Shown in pieces: positions 39,231-49,951 of a DNA stretch of 64,000 nt. Positions within the stretch are counted from its first letter, which is position 1. Every line of letters starts with the position of its first letter. The notes beneath the pieces were generated by a model. That model ran no database searches and was not told the DNA's origin. It worked only from the letters and a program-made list of their open reading frames with translations. Source of the DNA: Fidelibacterota bacterium (lineage in GTDB: Bacteria > Pseudomonadota > Alphaproteobacteria > Rhodospirillales > Rhodospirillaceae); the NCBI GenBank assembly GCA_947475895.1, contig CANJMF010000001.1:62001-126000 (forward strand), read 5' to 3'. The translations under genes and the position numbers were made by a program.

Positions 39231-39389
39231 GTTTTTCTGCTTTGGTTTGCACTGGGTTTACGGTTGGGGGGCGCGATCGCGAGCGCGAGCGCGATCCATT
39301 GACCAGTCCCCTCGCCCCTTGCGTTTACGTACCGCCTTTTATAACACCCCAATGACCCCACGCAATCAAGCGGTTAGACTCGGTCTGTT

Positions 39390-40016
39390 ATGCAAATTCT
39401 TGATTTAGACGCTGTTTCCCAAGCCCAGGCCTTCACTGCGCCGTTCCGGCATTTTGTCGGGACAGGCGTTCTGAAGCCGGGCGTGGCGTCGGGGCTGATC
39501 GCGGATTTTCCGGACATCAAACAAGCCGGGTTTTATCCCTTAAGCGACCTGACCGTGGGCGGAAGCTTCGCGACTCTGATGGAAGACGTCGCCGATCCGC
39601 GCTTCAGCCAAGCGGTCGGACAGAAATTGGACATGGATCTGATCGATAAGCCGAAGCTGATCACCATCCGCAAATGGTCGGCGACGTCGGACGGACGCAT
39701 TCACACCGACAGCCTGAGCAAGATCGCGACCACGCTGATTTATTTGAACGAACAGTGGCAGGACGACGGCGCGGGGCGCTTGAGGGTTTTGCGCGGACCG
39801 AAGGATTTCAACGACTACGACAAAGAGATCAGTCCTGTGGCCGGCAGCATGTTCGGTTTCAAGCGCGCCGAAAACTCCTGGCATGGGCATCTGCCGTTCG
39901 CAGGCGAGCGCAAGGTCGTGCAGATCACATGGCTGATCGACGACAGCAAAATCGCGCATAAACAGCGCACCGCAAAATTCACGCGCCTTTTGAAGCGTCT
40001 CAATCCCTTTAGCTGA
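39390..40016 (+). CDS. 2OG-Fe(II) oxygenase family protein
   Basis: A 208-residue cytoplasmic protein with a double-stranded beta-helix iron site: H105-x-D107 in RIHTDSL, a distal H165 in SWHGHLPF and R174 for 2-oxoglutarate. The overall pattern resembles small prolyl-hydroxylase-like or sugar/SAM-cluster oxygenases; substrate unknown. It is the only rightward gene in the leftward TCA block, lying between sucC and mdh, and it shares a bidirectional terminator with mdh. Confidence 0.8.
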   Translation: MQILDLDAVSQAQAFTAPFRHFVGTGVLKPGVASGLIADFPDIKQAGFYPLSDLTVGGSFATLMEDVADPRFSQAVGQKLDMDLIDKPKLITIRKWSATSDGRIHTDSLSKIATTLIYLNEQWQDDGAGRLRVLRGPKDFNDYDKEISPVAGSMFGFKRAENSWHGHLPFAGERKVVQITWLIDDSKIAHKQRTAKFTRLLKRLNPFS

Positions 40017-40022
40017 AATAAA

Positions 40023-40047
40023 AAGGCCGGCGTTTTGCGCCGGCCTT
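40023..40047. terminator. Bidirectional terminator between the oxygenase gene and mdh
   Basis: AAGGCCGGCG (40023-40032) pairs with CGCCGGCCTT (40038-40047), 10 bp, around TTTTG. A-rich sequence on one side and CTTGT on the other give U-rich tails for both convergent transcripts. Confidence 0.88.
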
Positions 40048-40071
40048 CTTGTCTCTCTCCGACTTAATCGC

Positions 40072-41187
<1,116 letters not shown>

Positions 41188-41202
41188 TTAAGGTATGGCA
41201 AC

Positions 41203-42264
41203 ATGACGATCTTCGGGACAATCTCAAAAATGCAGGTCTCTTCGGCCGTCCTGGCGGCGGCCGTCCTCGCCGGATGCGTCACCGTGAAAGCGGCCGAGGC
41301 CCCCTTGGCCGTGACATTGCCCGACCTCACGAGCTACGCCCTTGTGCAGACCGACGCGGGCAAAACCGCGCCACGGTTGGTGAGTGCCGCCGAAGCCGCC
41401 GCGGTTCTGGCCGCCTTTGACGTCGTCGTCATCGGCGAAGCCCACCGCAATCCCGGAAACCATTTGGCGCAGATGGCGCTGTTTCGCGAATTGTACGCTC
41501 GCGCCCCGCAGCTAAGCCTGTCGATGGAGCAGTTGGAACGCGACGTTCAGCCGATCCTCGACGATTACCTGGCCGACAAATTGGGCGAAGCGCCTTATCT
41601 GGAGAAGGTCCGCCCCTGGAACAACTATGCCAGCAGCTACCGGCCGCTGGTGGAGTTCGCTAAGGAGCATCACCTGCCGGTGATCGCGGCGAACACGACG
41701 GACGAAGTCGTCCGCTGCGTGGGTGAACGGGGGCCGGCATTCCTCGACACACTGAAAGCGCCGCAACGCGCCTGGGCGGCGGCGGAATTACATCTCGGCG
41801 ACGGGGCTTATAGAGCCAAATTCCTCGGCTTCGCGGGTGGTGATCAAGGCCATGGCGGCGCGGAAAAGGGCAAAGACGCGCCCAAGGGGCCGAGCGAGCA
41901 GATGCTGCGCGGGTTCGCGGCGCAAGTGACTCGCGACGACACCATGGCGGAATCCATCTTCCTGCATTTGCAAAAGAATCCAGGGCGCAAAGTCGTGCAT
42001 ATGACCGGTTATTTTCATGCTGCGGATTTTCTTGGTACCGTGGAGCGCCTTCAAGCACGCGCACCCAACTTGAAGATTGCGGTGGTCACGCCCCATGAGG
42101 TCGACGGTTCCGCACCGCCGGTCTTAACCGACGCCAATGCCAAGGGCGGAAATTTCATTCTGCTGATCCGCGCTTTTCCGGAGCCGTACATCACGGACGA
42201 GGAAGAGCGCACAGCAATCCGCAAGCAAATGGCGCAGCGCGCGGAAAAGAAGTGTGCGCTGTAA
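41203..42264 (+). CDS. ChaN-like lipoprotein
   Basis: A 353-residue lipoprotein with a lipobox (VLAGC) after a hydrophobic signal, then a ChaN/Tiki-type domain: VVVIGEAHRNPGNHLAQM near the start and SMEQLERDVQPILDDYL after it, with a late VVHMTGYFHAADFLG. ChaN proteins bind haem in some bacteria and the fold is related to metalloproteases; the function here is unknown. I start at ATG 41203 (AAGG 9 bases upstream). The frame is open to 41047, but that extension has no signal peptide character. Confidence 0.82.
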   Translation: MTIFGTISKMQVSSAVLAAAVLAGCVTVKAAEAPLAVTLPDLTSYALVQTDAGKTAPRLVSAAEAAAVLAAFDVVVIGEAHRNPGNHLAQMALFRELYARAPQLSLSMEQLERDVQPILDDYLADKLGEAPYLEKVRPWNNYASSYRPLVEFAKEHHLPVIAANTTDEVVRCVGERGPAFLDTLKAPQRAWAAAELHLGDGAYRAKFLGFAGGDQGHGGAEKGKDAPKGPSEQMLRGFAAQVTRDDTMAESIFLHLQKNPGRKVVHMTGYFHAADFLGTVERLQARAPNLKIAVVTPHEVDGSAPPVLTDANAKGGNFILLIRAFPEPYITDEEERTAIRKQMAQRAEKKCAL

Positions 42265-42278
42265 GCACGCGCCTTTCC

Positions 42279-43403
42279 TTATGATTCTATATGCCGCTGC
42301 TTGATGTAGTCGGCGGCCTGCATCTCGATCAGGCGTGATGCGGTGCGGTGGAATTCGAAACCGCCTTCGCTGCCTGTATAAATCTGCTCGGGCGGCGCAT
42401 CCGCCGAACACACCAACGCCGTGCGATGATCATAGAGCGCATCGATGAGCGTCACGAAACGGCGCGCGGAATCTTTGCGCTCCTCGGTCATGGCAGGAAT
42501 GTCTTTCAAAATCACCGTGGCGTATTGGGCGGCGATGGCCATGTAGTCGCTAGGGCCTAAGGGCTGCTCGCACAGCTCGTGGAACGTAAAGCGCGCCACT
42601 TGGTGCGCGGCGGCCGAAACGGCGATCTTGCGCCCGTTCACCGCGACGCTATCGGGTTCCGGCTTCGCGTTGTCGGTCAACCGATCCCAGGCCGCATTGA
42701 GGGCCGCGTCGGCCTCGGATCCAAGCGGCGCATAGTAGACGCGGCTGCCGGCGAGCCGGCCCAAACGATAATCTTGAGCCGCATCGAGCATCAGCAAATC
42801 GAGGCATTCTTTAATGAGCGCGATGAAGGGCGTGAAACGATCGCGCTGCAGTCCGTGTTTGTAGAGATCGTCGGGATGACGGTTTGATGTGGCCACGATC
42901 ACCACGCCGCGATCGAAGAGTTTTTGAAACAAGCGCCCGACAATCATCGCGTCGGCAATGTCGCGCACTTCGATTTCATCGAGGCACAGAAGCGTGGTGT
43001 TGTCGGCGATGCCATCAGCCATGCCGGGAATGGGATCGCCCTCGTCTTCGTACATGGGCAACTGGCGACGGCGATGAATCTCGGCGTGGATGTCGCGCAG
43101 GAACGCGTGAAAGTGCACGCGCTCTTTAGCGGCGACGGGTGCCGTTTCATAAAACAGGTTCATGAGCATGGACTTGCCGCGCCCGACACCACCGTAAAGA
43201 TAAAGCCCGCGCGGCGGCACGATTTCGGGGCCACCCCCGAGCAAGCGTCCGAGCAAGCCCTTCTTGGCGCTTTTGGCTGCATAACCTTTGAGAGCCTGCG
43301 CCAGCGTTGTGAGCTGCGTGGCGGCCTGCTCTTGCATCGGGTCGGCTTTGAGTTCGCCCGATTGCACCAAAGCGCGATAACGCGAGAGCGGTGTCTCAGT
43401 CAT
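42279..43403 (-). CDS. zapE: Cell division protein ZapE (AFG1-like ATPase)
   Basis: A 374-residue AAA-type ATPase. Walker A is GGVGRGKS at 71-78, Walker B LLCLDEIEVRDIADAMI, sensor-like VATSNRHPDDLY. In E. coli ZapE acts on the Z-ring under stress, and the mitochondrial orthologue AFG1/LACE1 works in respiratory-complex turnover. It lies in a leftward pair with the DHH phosphoesterase gene, near mdh and sdh. Confidence 0.94.
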   Translation of the reverse strand: MTETPLSRYRALVQSGELKADPMQEQAATQLTTLAQALKGYAAKSAKKGLLGRLLGGGPEIVPPRGLYLYGGVGRGKSMLMNLFYETAPVAAKERVHFHAFLRDIHAEIHRRRQLPMYEDEGDPIPGMADGIADNTTLLCLDEIEVRDIADAMIVGRLFQKLFDRGVVIVATSNRHPDDLYKHGLQRDRFTPFIALIKECLDLLMLDAAQDYRLGRLAGSRVYYAPLGSEADAALNAAWDRLTDNAKPEPDSVAVNGRKIAVSAAAHQVARFTFHELCEQPLGPSDYMAIAAQYATVILKDIPAMTEERKDSARRFVTLIDALYDHRTALVCSADAPPEQIYTGSEGGFEFHRTASRLIEMQAADYIKQRHIES

Positions 43404-43428
43404 CGGAGAAATTCAGTCCCATAAGCAA

Positions 43429-43456
43429 CGTGCCGCTCCCTCACGGAAGCGGCACG
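43429..43456 (-). terminator. Hairpin after the DHH phosphoesterase gene
   Basis: CGTGCCGCT (43429-43437) pairs with AGCGGCACG (43448-43456), and CC with GG further in around TCAC. The downstream leftward sequence TTGCTTAT is only weakly U-rich, so termination may be partial. Confidence 0.65.
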
Positions 43457-43482
43457 GAATTCTCGTCGCGACGGTGAAGAAA

Positions 43483-44412
43483 TCAGCCGTCCTTGTTGAT
43501 CTTCTCGATCAAGTCTTTCAGCGTCTTTTCGGCCTGGTCGTTCGGCACTTGGCATGTGCCGGCCGCCTGGTGACCGCCGCCGCCGTACTTCAAGCACAAC
43601 TCGCCGACATTGGTTTTCGACGAACGGTCGAAGATCGACTTACCGATGGCGAATACGGTGTTTTGCTTCTTGAGGCCCCACATCACATGGATCGAGATGT
43701 TGGAGGCCGGGAACAGCGCGTAAATCAGGAATCGGTTGCAAGCCCAGATGGTGTCTTCTTCACGCAGATCGAGGATCACAAGGTTCTTGTGAACGGTCGT
43801 GCAGCGCTTGATCTGTTCTTTGGCTTTGGCTTCGTGTTCGACGTAGAGGTCAACGCGTTCGACCACGTCGGGCAGCATGAGGATATCTTCGACCGACATT
43901 TTCACGCACTTATCGATGAGCTCCATCATGAGCTGGTAGTTGGAGATCGTGAATTCGCGGAAGCGGCCAAGACCTGTGCGCGCGTCCATGATGAAGTTCA
44001 TGAGATCCCAGCCTTGCGGGTTTAGAACTTCGTCTTTGTTGAATTGCGCGGCGTCGCCCTTATCGACGGCGACCATCAAGGCGTCGCTGATGCGTGGGAT
44101 CTTCGCCTTACCGCCGTAATAATCGTACACAACACGGGCCGCTGACGGCGCCGTTTTGTCGATGATGTGGTTTTCTTTTTTGCCGACGCGGATGGTTTCG
44201 CTCTCATGGTGATCGAAAGCGAGATATACTCCCTCGACGAAGGGCAGGTTGGTCGTGATGTCGCGGTTGGTGATCTCGATCACACCGTCTTGCATGTCTT
44301 TTGGATGAACGAATTTGATCTCGTCGATCAGACCCATTTCTCGCAAGATCGCGGCGCAGACGAGGCCGTCGAAATCACTGCGGGTAACAAGCCGGTATTT
44401 GCCTGACGACAT
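43483..44412 (-). CDS. DHH family phosphoesterase
   Basis: A 309-residue member of the DHH/DHHA1 superfamily. Metal-binding motifs are VTRSDFDGLV at 9-18, AFDHHES at about 75 and the C-terminal DHHA1-type GGGGHQAAGTC. Relatives include exopolyphosphatases, oligoribonucleases (NrnA) and cyclic-di-AMP phosphodiesterases; this sequence does not tell which activity it has. Ribosome site GAGGGGAG before the ATG. Confidence 0.85.
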   Translation of the reverse strand: MSSGKYRLVTRSDFDGLVCAAILREMGLIDEIKFVHPKDMQDGVIEITNRDITTNLPFVEGVYLAFDHHESETIRVGKKENHIIDKTAPSAARVVYDYYGGKAKIPRISDALMVAVDKGDAAQFNKDEVLNPQGWDLMNFIMDARTGLGRFREFTISNYQLMMELIDKCVKMSVEDILMLPDVVERVDLYVEHEAKAKEQIKRCTTVHKNLVILDLREEDTIWACNRFLIYALFPASNISIHVMWGLKKQNTVFAIGKSIFDRSSKTNVGELCLKYGGGGHQAAGTCQVPNDQAEKTLKDLIEKINKDG

Positions 44413-44510
44413 TTAGAAAGCTCCCCTCGAATCCTGGTACGTCCCGCCGAAAACATAAACAGGACCAGGGGGTAAAACAACGCCAGAAGCACATTAACGC
44501 GACGGATCCG

Positions 44511-44831
44511 ATGATGAGACACGCCTATTTACACAGAATCTTGAAAACCAGCGCCGTTTTGGCCGTGATTGTTTTGAGTAGCTGCGCGACGCCCCCCTAT
44601 GTCGACAGCCGGCGCGAGGCGGGCCAAAAAGCACCCATAGGCCCGTCGACCGCAGACATGCCCGCAATTTGTTATTCGAGTCATGGCGCAGGCCGCGCGG
44701 CGGCGGCCAAATTGGCCGACTCGGAATGCGCAAAAACCGCGCGAACCGCCAAATTCGACCATGAAGATTCGTGGGCCTGCACGATAAAAACGCCGACCCG
44801 CGCCTTTTTCCGGTGTGTGGCTAAGCCATGA
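44511..44831 (+). CDS. Small lipoprotein of unknown function
   Basis: A 106-residue predicted lipoprotein with a hydrophobic signal and lipobox LSSC near residue 25, four further cysteines (in ICYSSH, SECAK, WACTI and FRCVA) and no recognised domain; two disulfides are plausible in the periplasm. The stop overlaps the next ATG (ATGA), so it is coupled with the TPR gene that follows. Confidence 0.72.
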   Translation: MMRHAYLHRILKTSAVLAVIVLSSCATPPYVDSRREAGQKAPIGPSTADMPAICYSSHGAGRAAAAKLADSECAKTARTAKFDHEDSWACTIKTPTRAFFRCVAKP

Positions 44832-45679
44832 CAGAACCGGTGGTCCATGGCCGGACCTCGCGGTGGGCAGCGCGCGTCGCCCGGATGATGCTGATTTCTA
44901 TGACGCTGCTGATCACGGGCGGACTGTTGTCCATCATCATCCTAGGCCCAGCCGAAACGCGGTGGCTGGTCGATCGGGGCTTTCGCAGCGCCGGCGCGCA
45001 CAGGCTTTGGACGACGATGCCGGCGGGGATTCCGGAAGGCTTTCTGTATGCCCTCCGGCATGGCGTTATCGCATCCCAGGAGGGACGATACCAAGACGCC
45101 GTAACCGCGTTAACCGCGGCGGTGAGCGCCAGCACAAACGCGCAGACCATAGAAACATTAGGTGCACGGGCCGGCAACTCCACGCTGCCGGAAACACATT
45201 TATGGCGTCTAGATATTCAAGTACGTATCGCGCGCGCCGATGCCTTGGAACATCTCAAGCGCTATAACGAAGCACTTCAAGATCTCGATTACGCGGTGCG
45301 GCTGAATAGGCAGCACTACGATAATTTGCAGCAACGCGCGGTGGCGCTGATGGTCGTGGGGCGTATCGACGACGCACTCGCGGATTTCGATGCGCTTTTA
45401 ATGATGCGTGCCAGCGGCGAGGTTTCTTTTGCACGGGGCTTTGCACGGTATCTCAGGCAGGACTGGATCGGCGCGGTCGAAGATTTTGAGCGCGCCGCGA
45501 GCGTTAGACCCCAGAACCGGAAATACGTCGCGTGGCTTTTAGAGGCGCAAAGCCGAACAACGCGTGGCGCAGACGGCCCCTTCACGCCAACATCCGAAGA
45601 TATCTGGCTGGTGTTGCGGACCGGTAACGGCTTTCCCGCACCAGCACAGCAAGCCGCGCGCCCACTTTCGGGCAAATAA
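44828..45679 (+). CDS. Membrane-anchored TPR protein, paralogue 1
   Basis: A 283-residue protein with one N-terminal transmembrane helix (about 20-42) and then tetratricopeptide-like helix pairs (about 70-250): EGRYQDAVTALTAAVS, LKRYNEALQDLDYAVRLN, VGRIDDALADFDALL and QDWIGAVEDFERAASVRP. It aligns along its whole TPR region with the next gene, so the two arose by tandem duplication. No enzyme motif. Likely a periplasmic or membrane-associated protein-binding scaffold. Confidence 0.78.
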   Translation: MTEPVVHGRTSRWAARVARMMLISMTLLITGGLLSIIILGPAETRWLVDRGFRSAGAHRLWTTMPAGIPEGFLYALRHGVIASQEGRYQDAVTALTAAVSASTNAQTIETLGARAGNSTLPETHLWRLDIQVRIARADALEHLKRYNEALQDLDYAVRLNRQHYDNLQQRAVALMVVGRIDDALADFDALLMMRASGEVSFARGFARYLRQDWIGAVEDFERAASVRPQNRKYVAWLLEAQSRTTRGADGPFTPTSEDIWLVLRTGNGFPAPAQQAARPLSGK

Positions 45680-45803
45680 TCGGCCGAATCAGCGGTTTTT
45701 CTCGGTTGCGGTTGTACGCCACATCCGGCTGCACTTGTTATCACGTCAATGAAACCTTCCGTCCCGCCAATACGTTGATTGAGGACTGGGCAGAAAGGTC
45801 GTG

Positions 45804-46553
45804 ATGAGACGGTTTCATTTACGGTTGTTGACGGCGACATTCGCGGCAACCGTGTTCTATTCAAGCATGGCTTTCTTCGCGGAGGCCCAATCGCCCGCCC
45901 GCGATTACGCCAGCGAAAGCGCCTTTCATCTCGTCCAAAACGGCCATGTTGACGACGCCATTGCCGTTTATTCGAAACAAATCGCAGCGGAGCCGGACAA
46001 CTACATTCTTTATCTGCGCCGTGGGCTCGTGCTTTACAATTTGCACGATTATGGCTCTGCAATTGAGGATTTGACGGAAGCAGCGCGCCTTAGCCCCAAC
46101 AAAATCAAAACGGCCGCCGATCTCGGCGATCAACGCTGGAACTCCGGGGACCCGATAACGCACGCGTGGGCGCTCGAGCTCGAAATTCATGTGGTTCGCG
46201 CAGACGCGCTGCAACACCTGAACCGTTTCGACGAAGCACTGACCGATCTGGATACCGCCGTTTCAATGCATCCGAAGCACGCCTTGAACCGCCACGCGCG
46301 CGGCGTGGTGCGTATGCTGATCGGGCGTTACGACGATGCGATTGAAGACTTCGATACGGTGCTTGGGCAAAACGAAGTCGTCTCTGACACGCTGTTTGCG
46401 CGCGGTCTTGCTTACTTCTGCAAAGAAGATTGGCTAAACGCCAAAGACGATTTCGCGCGCGCTGCCAAGATCGCGCCCCGCAATGCGAAAATCGCCGAAT
46501 GGCTTAAGCGTCTGACGGACAAGACGCGCGCATTGGGGATTTCCACAACCTAA
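45804..46553 (+). CDS. Secreted TPR protein, paralogue 2
   Basis: A 249-residue exported protein: signal peptide ending near FFAEAQ, then TPR units NGHVDDAIAVYSKQIAAEP, LHDYGSAIEDLTEAARLS, LNRFDEALTDLDTAVSMHP, IGRYDDAIEDFDTVLG and KEDWLNAKDDFARAAKIAP. The block EIHVVRADALQHLNRFDEAL corresponds to QVRIARADALEHLKRYNEAL in the preceding gene. I choose ATG 45804 over GTG 45801 because of its distance from AAAGG. No terminator is visible in the 124-base gap between the two paralogues. Confidence 0.8.
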   Translation: MRRFHLRLLTATFAATVFYSSMAFFAEAQSPARDYASESAFHLVQNGHVDDAIAVYSKQIAAEPDNYILYLRRGLVLYNLHDYGSAIEDLTEAARLSPNKIKTAADLGDQRWNSGDPITHAWALELEIHVVRADALQHLNRFDEALTDLDTAVSMHPKHALNRHARGVVRMLIGRYDDAIEDFDTVLGQNEVVSDTLFARGLAYFCKEDWLNAKDDFARAAKIAPRNAKIAEWLKRLTDKTRALGISTT

Positions 46554-46574
46554 TCGCCGTAAACGACGGCAGAT

Positions 46575-47357
46575 TTAACCCGCGCGCTCGACCATTTTCA
46601 TTTTGATATCGGCGATCGCTTTCGCGGGGTTCAACCCCTTCGGGCACGTATTCGTGCAATTCATGATCGTGTGGCAGCGATAAAGCCGGAACGGATCTTC
46701 GAGATTATCGAGGCGTTCACCGGTGGCTTCGTCACGGCTGTCGTTGATCCAGCGCGCCGCCTGCAAAAGAATCGCTGGGCCGAGATAGCGGTCGCCGTTC
46801 CACCAATAGCTGGGGCAGCTGGTCGTGCAGCAGAAGCACAATATGCATTCCCACAAGCCGTCGAGCTTTTCGCGCTCTTCGGGCGACTGCAGACGCTCGC
46901 CGCTTGAGGGCGGCAGGGTTTCGGTTTTCATCCAGGGCTCGATAGAAGCGTACTGCGCGTAGACGTGCGTAAGATCGGGTACGAGGTCTTTCACGACCGG
47001 CATGTGCGGCAGTGGATAGACCTTCACGTCGCCTTTGCATTCGTCAACGGGCTTCAAGCACGCCAGCGTATTTCCACCATCGATATTCATGGAGCACGAA
47101 CCGCAGATACCTTCGCGGCATGAGCGGCGCAGCGCGAGCGTCGGATCCATCTCGTCTTTGATTTTCAAGAGCGCGTCCAGGACCATGGGGCCGCAGGTGC
47201 TCATGTCCACTTCGTACGTATCGAGGCGTGGATTGGCGCCGGTGTCGGGGTCGTAGCGGTAAACCTTGAAGTTGCGCACGTTTTTTGCGCCGGCGGGCGC
47301 TTTGTGCGTTTTGCCGCTGGTGACTTTGGAATTCTTGGGGAGCGTAAATTCGACCAT
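46575..47357 (-). CDS. sdhB: Succinate dehydrogenase iron-sulfur subunit
   Basis: A 260-residue subunit with three clusters: 2Fe-2S ligands C80, C85, C88 and C100 ([12 protein letters not shown]...LAC), then ferredoxin-like [15 protein letters not shown] and [17 protein letters not shown] for the 4Fe-4S and 3Fe-4S clusters. It passes electrons from SdhA to ubiquinone. Last gene of the leftward sdhCDAB operon, 3 bases after sdhA. Confidence 0.98.
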   Translation of the reverse strand: MVEFTLPKNSKVTSGKTHKAPAGAKNVRNFKVYRYDPDTGANPRLDTYEVDMSTCGPMVLDALLKIKDEMDPTLALRRSCREGICGSCSMNIDGGNTLACLKPVDECKGDVKVYPLPHMPVVKDLVPDLTHVYAQYASIEPWMKTETLPPSSGERLQSPEEREKLDGLWECILCFCCTTSCPSYWWNGDRYLGPAILLQAARWINDSRDEATGERLDNLEDPFRLYRCHTIMNCTNTCPKGLNPAKAIADIKMKMVERAG

Positions 47358-47360
47358 GAT

Positions 47361-49145
47361 CTAATACACCCGCGCTTTGGGTTTGATGTACTGGACTTCG
47401 TTCGTGAGCGTGTAGGCGTGCACCGGGCGGTAATCCAGTTTCACATTCCACTTATCGTCCACCCACGCGAGGGTGTGCTTCATCCAGTTATCGTCGTCGC
47501 GATTGGGGAAATCTTCGTGTGCGTGTCCGCCGCGGCTTTCATGGCGCGCTTCGGCACCGGTGATCGTCGTCAGCGCACACGCCATCAGGTTTTCCAACTC
47601 CAACGCTTCGATCAAATCGGTGTTGAAGATGAGGCTGCGATCGGAAACTTTGAGATCGCTAAGCGTGGCGGCGATCTCTTTCATTTTATCCATGCCCTCT
47701 TTCAAGGTCTTGGACGCGCGGAACACGGCCGCGTCGTTTTGCATGGTGCGCTGCATTTGCTTGCGGATCATGGCGGTGGTTTGCGAGCCATTGGCGGTGC
47801 GAATGCGCTCGAGGCGTGACAACGCCAGATCGGCGGCGTCTTTCGCGAGCGGTTTGTGCGGTGCGCCCTTCTTGATGATGTCCTTGCAACGCAAAGCCGC
47901 CGCGCGGCCGAACACAACGATGTCGAGCAACGAGTTTGCGCCAAGGCGATTGGCGCCGTGGACCGACACCGATGCAGCTTCACCGATAGCCATGAGGCCC
48001 GGGATCGTCGCGTCGGGATTGTCTTTCGTGGGTCGGATGACTTCGGCCATGTAGTTCGTGGGAATGCCGCCCATGTTGTAGTGCACGGTGGGCAGAACAG
48101 GGATCGGCGCCTTAGTGGCATCGACGCCGGCGAACACGCGCGCGGATTCCGTAATGCCCGGCAGGCGTTGGTGCAGCACTTCCGCGCCCAAGTGTTCAAG
48201 GTGCAGGAAGATGTGATCTTTCTCAGGGCCCACGCCGCGGCCTTCGCGAATTTCCAAAGTCATGGAGCGGCTGACGACGTCGCGCGAGGCCAAGTCTTTG
48301 GCCGTCGGCGCGTAGCGTTCCATGAAACGCTCGCCGTTGGAGTTGGTGAGATAACCGCCCTCGCCGCGCGAGCCTTCGGTGATGAGCACGCCGGCGCCGT
48401 AGACGCCGGTGGGATGGAACTGAACGAATTCCATGTCTTGCAGCGGCAATCCAGCCCGCGCTGCCATGGCATTGCCGTCGCCGGTGCAGGTGTGAGCCGA
48501 GGTGCACGAGAAGTAAGCACGACCGTAACCGCCCGTGGCGATGACGACCATGTGCGCCTTGTAGCGATGGATGGTTCCGGTCGCCATGTCGATGGCGACG
48601 ACGCCGCGGCAGACGCCATCTTCCATGATGAGGTCAATGGCGAAAAATTCGATAAAGAACTCGGCTTTGTATTTCAGGCTTTGCTGATAGAGCGTGTGCA
48701 GAATCGCGTGCCCGGTACGGTCGGCAGCGGCGCAAGCGCGCTGCACCGGCGCTTCGCCGAAATTGCGCATGTGGCCGCCGAAGGGGCGCTGATAGATTTT
48801 GCCTTCCGGCGTGCGCGAGAACGGCACGCCGCTGTGCTCAAGTTCGCGGATTGCGGGCACGGCTTCGCGGCACATGTACTCAATAGCGTCTTGGTCGCCG
48901 AGCCAGTCAGAGCCCTTTACCGTGTCGTACATATGCCACTGCCAATTATCTTCGCCGATATTGCCCAGCGATGCAGCTACGCCCCCTTGGGCCGCAACCG
49001 TATGGCTGCGAGTGGGGAACACTTTAGTGATGCAGGCGGTCTTGAAGCCTTGCTGAACCATGCCGAAGGTGGCGCGTAAGCCAGCACCGCCGGCGCCGAC
49101 GACAACCACATCGTACTCGTGATCAACGATTGTGAATGCGGCCAT
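47361..49145 (-). CDS. sdhA: Succinate dehydrogenase flavoprotein subunit
   Basis: A 594-residue FAD subunit that oxidises succinate to fumarate. Dinucleotide-binding GAGGAGLR at 18-25, covalent FAD site H48 in [11 protein letters not shown], and the active-site region with [21 protein letters not shown] and a C-terminal [13 protein letters not shown]. Normal length; overall conservation is very high. Confidence 0.99.
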   Translation of the reverse strand: MAAFTIVDHEYDVVVVGAGGAGLRATFGMVQQGFKTACITKVFPTRSHTVAAQGGVAASLGNIGEDNWQWHMYDTVKGSDWLGDQDAIEYMCREAVPAIRELEHSGVPFSRTPEGKIYQRPFGGHMRNFGEAPVQRACAAADRTGHAILHTLYQQSLKYKAEFFIEFFAIDLIMEDGVCRGVVAIDMATGTIHRYKAHMVVIATGGYGRAYFSCTSAHTCTGDGNAMAARAGLPLQDMEFVQFHPTGVYGAGVLITEGSRGEGGYLTNSNGERFMERYAPTAKDLASRDVVSRSMTLEIREGRGVGPEKDHIFLHLEHLGAEVLHQRLPGITESARVFAGVDATKAPIPVLPTVHYNMGGIPTNYMAEVIRPTKDNPDATIPGLMAIGEAASVSVHGANRLGANSLLDIVVFGRAAALRCKDIIKKGAPHKPLAKDAADLALSRLERIRTANGSQTTAMIRKQMQRTMQNDAAVFRASKTLKEGMDKMKEIAATLSDLKVSDRSLIFNTDLIEALELENLMACALTTITGAEARHESRGGHAHEDFPNRDDDNWMKHTLAWVDDKWNVKLDYRPVHAYTLTNEVQYIKPKARVY

Positions 49146-49149
49146 GACT

Positions 49150-49545
49150 TTACGCTCCGAAAGTGACGATCAAGGTCGACACGATCGCCAGCGCGGCCAG
49201 GCCGTAGCAGACGAACTTGACGATGATGATGCTGGCGACGCGCAGCCCGTGGCTGCTGACGTAGTCTTCAAGAACAACCTGAAGGCCGAGCTGCGCGTGA
49301 TGAAAGGAAACGGCGAGGAAGAGGATCATGACGGTCGCGTTGAACGGACTGCCGAGCCACGCGACGAAATCGACGAAGCCCGCACCGGCGAGACTAATGA
49401 TCGAGGCCACGAACCAAACCGTCAGCGGCACCAGCGCGATGGATGTGAGGCGCTGCGCCCACCAGTGATGCAGACCTTCTTTGGCCGAGCCCAGACCGCG
49501 CGCGCGGCCCAACGGAGAACGAAGATTATTTGCGGGTGAGGACAT
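49150..49545 (-). CDS. sdhD: Succinate dehydrogenase hydrophobic anchor subunit D
   Basis: A 131-residue membrane anchor with three transmembrane helices and the haem-ligand region [17 protein letters not shown] in the second. It starts with the alphaproteobacterial-type [21 protein letters not shown] prefer ATG 49545 (AGGT 7 bases upstream) over an in-frame start 9 codons earlier. Four bases from sdhA. Confidence 0.93.
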   Translation of the reverse strand: MSSPANNLRSPLGRARGLGSAKEGLHHWWAQRLTSIALVPLTVWFVASIISLAGAGFVDFVAWLGSPFNATVMILFLAVSFHHAQLGLQVVLEDYVSSHGLRVASIIIVKFVCYGLAALAIVSTLIVTFGA

Positions 49546-49558
49546 GTGCGTTACCTGC

Positions 49559-49951
49559 TCAAACCAACGCAAGAAACCAGGCGACGGCGGTGAGCACCGC
49601 CGTACCGATCAGAACGATGGCATTGCCGGCATTGGTCTGGGCGATGGTGAAGTTCTTGCCCATGTCCCACAGCAGGTGCCGAATGCCGTTGCAGAGGTGA
49701 TAAAACAGCGCCACCGAAAATCCGAACAGCATCAAGTAGCCCAGCGGCGAGCCCATAAAATCGGTCGCCGTCTCATAAGCGTCAGGCCCATAGGCGGCGC
49801 TGGCCAGCCACCAGGTCAGCAGCAAGGTGCCAATGGTAAGGCCGACGCCGGTCATGCGGTGCGTGATCGATAGCCAGGCGGCCAGGGGTAGGCGGTAGAC
49901 CTGCAAGTGCGGCGACAGAGGCCGGACCGGCGGTTTTGCGGCTTGGGTCAT
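49559..49951 (-). CDS. sdhC: Succinate dehydrogenase cytochrome b556 subunit C
   Basis: A 130-residue membrane anchor with three helices. The quinone/haem motif is LSITHRMTGVGL, followed by LFYHLCNGIRHLLWDMG, whose histidines include the haem ligand. First gene of sdhCDAB; the operon promoter must lie in the gap beyond 49951. Confidence 0.95.
   Translation of the reverse strand: MTQAAKPPVRPLSPHLQVYRLPLAAWLSITHRMTGVGLTIGTLLLTWWLASAAYGPDAYETATDFMGSPLGYLMLFGFSVALFYHLCNGIRHLLWDMGKNFTIAQTNAGNAIVLIGTAVLTAVAWFLALV

Noticed and set aside
47856-49079. A 407-codon + strand frame opposite sdhA
   Set aside because: sdhA is highly conserved and complete; the antisense frame has no similarity that I recognise.
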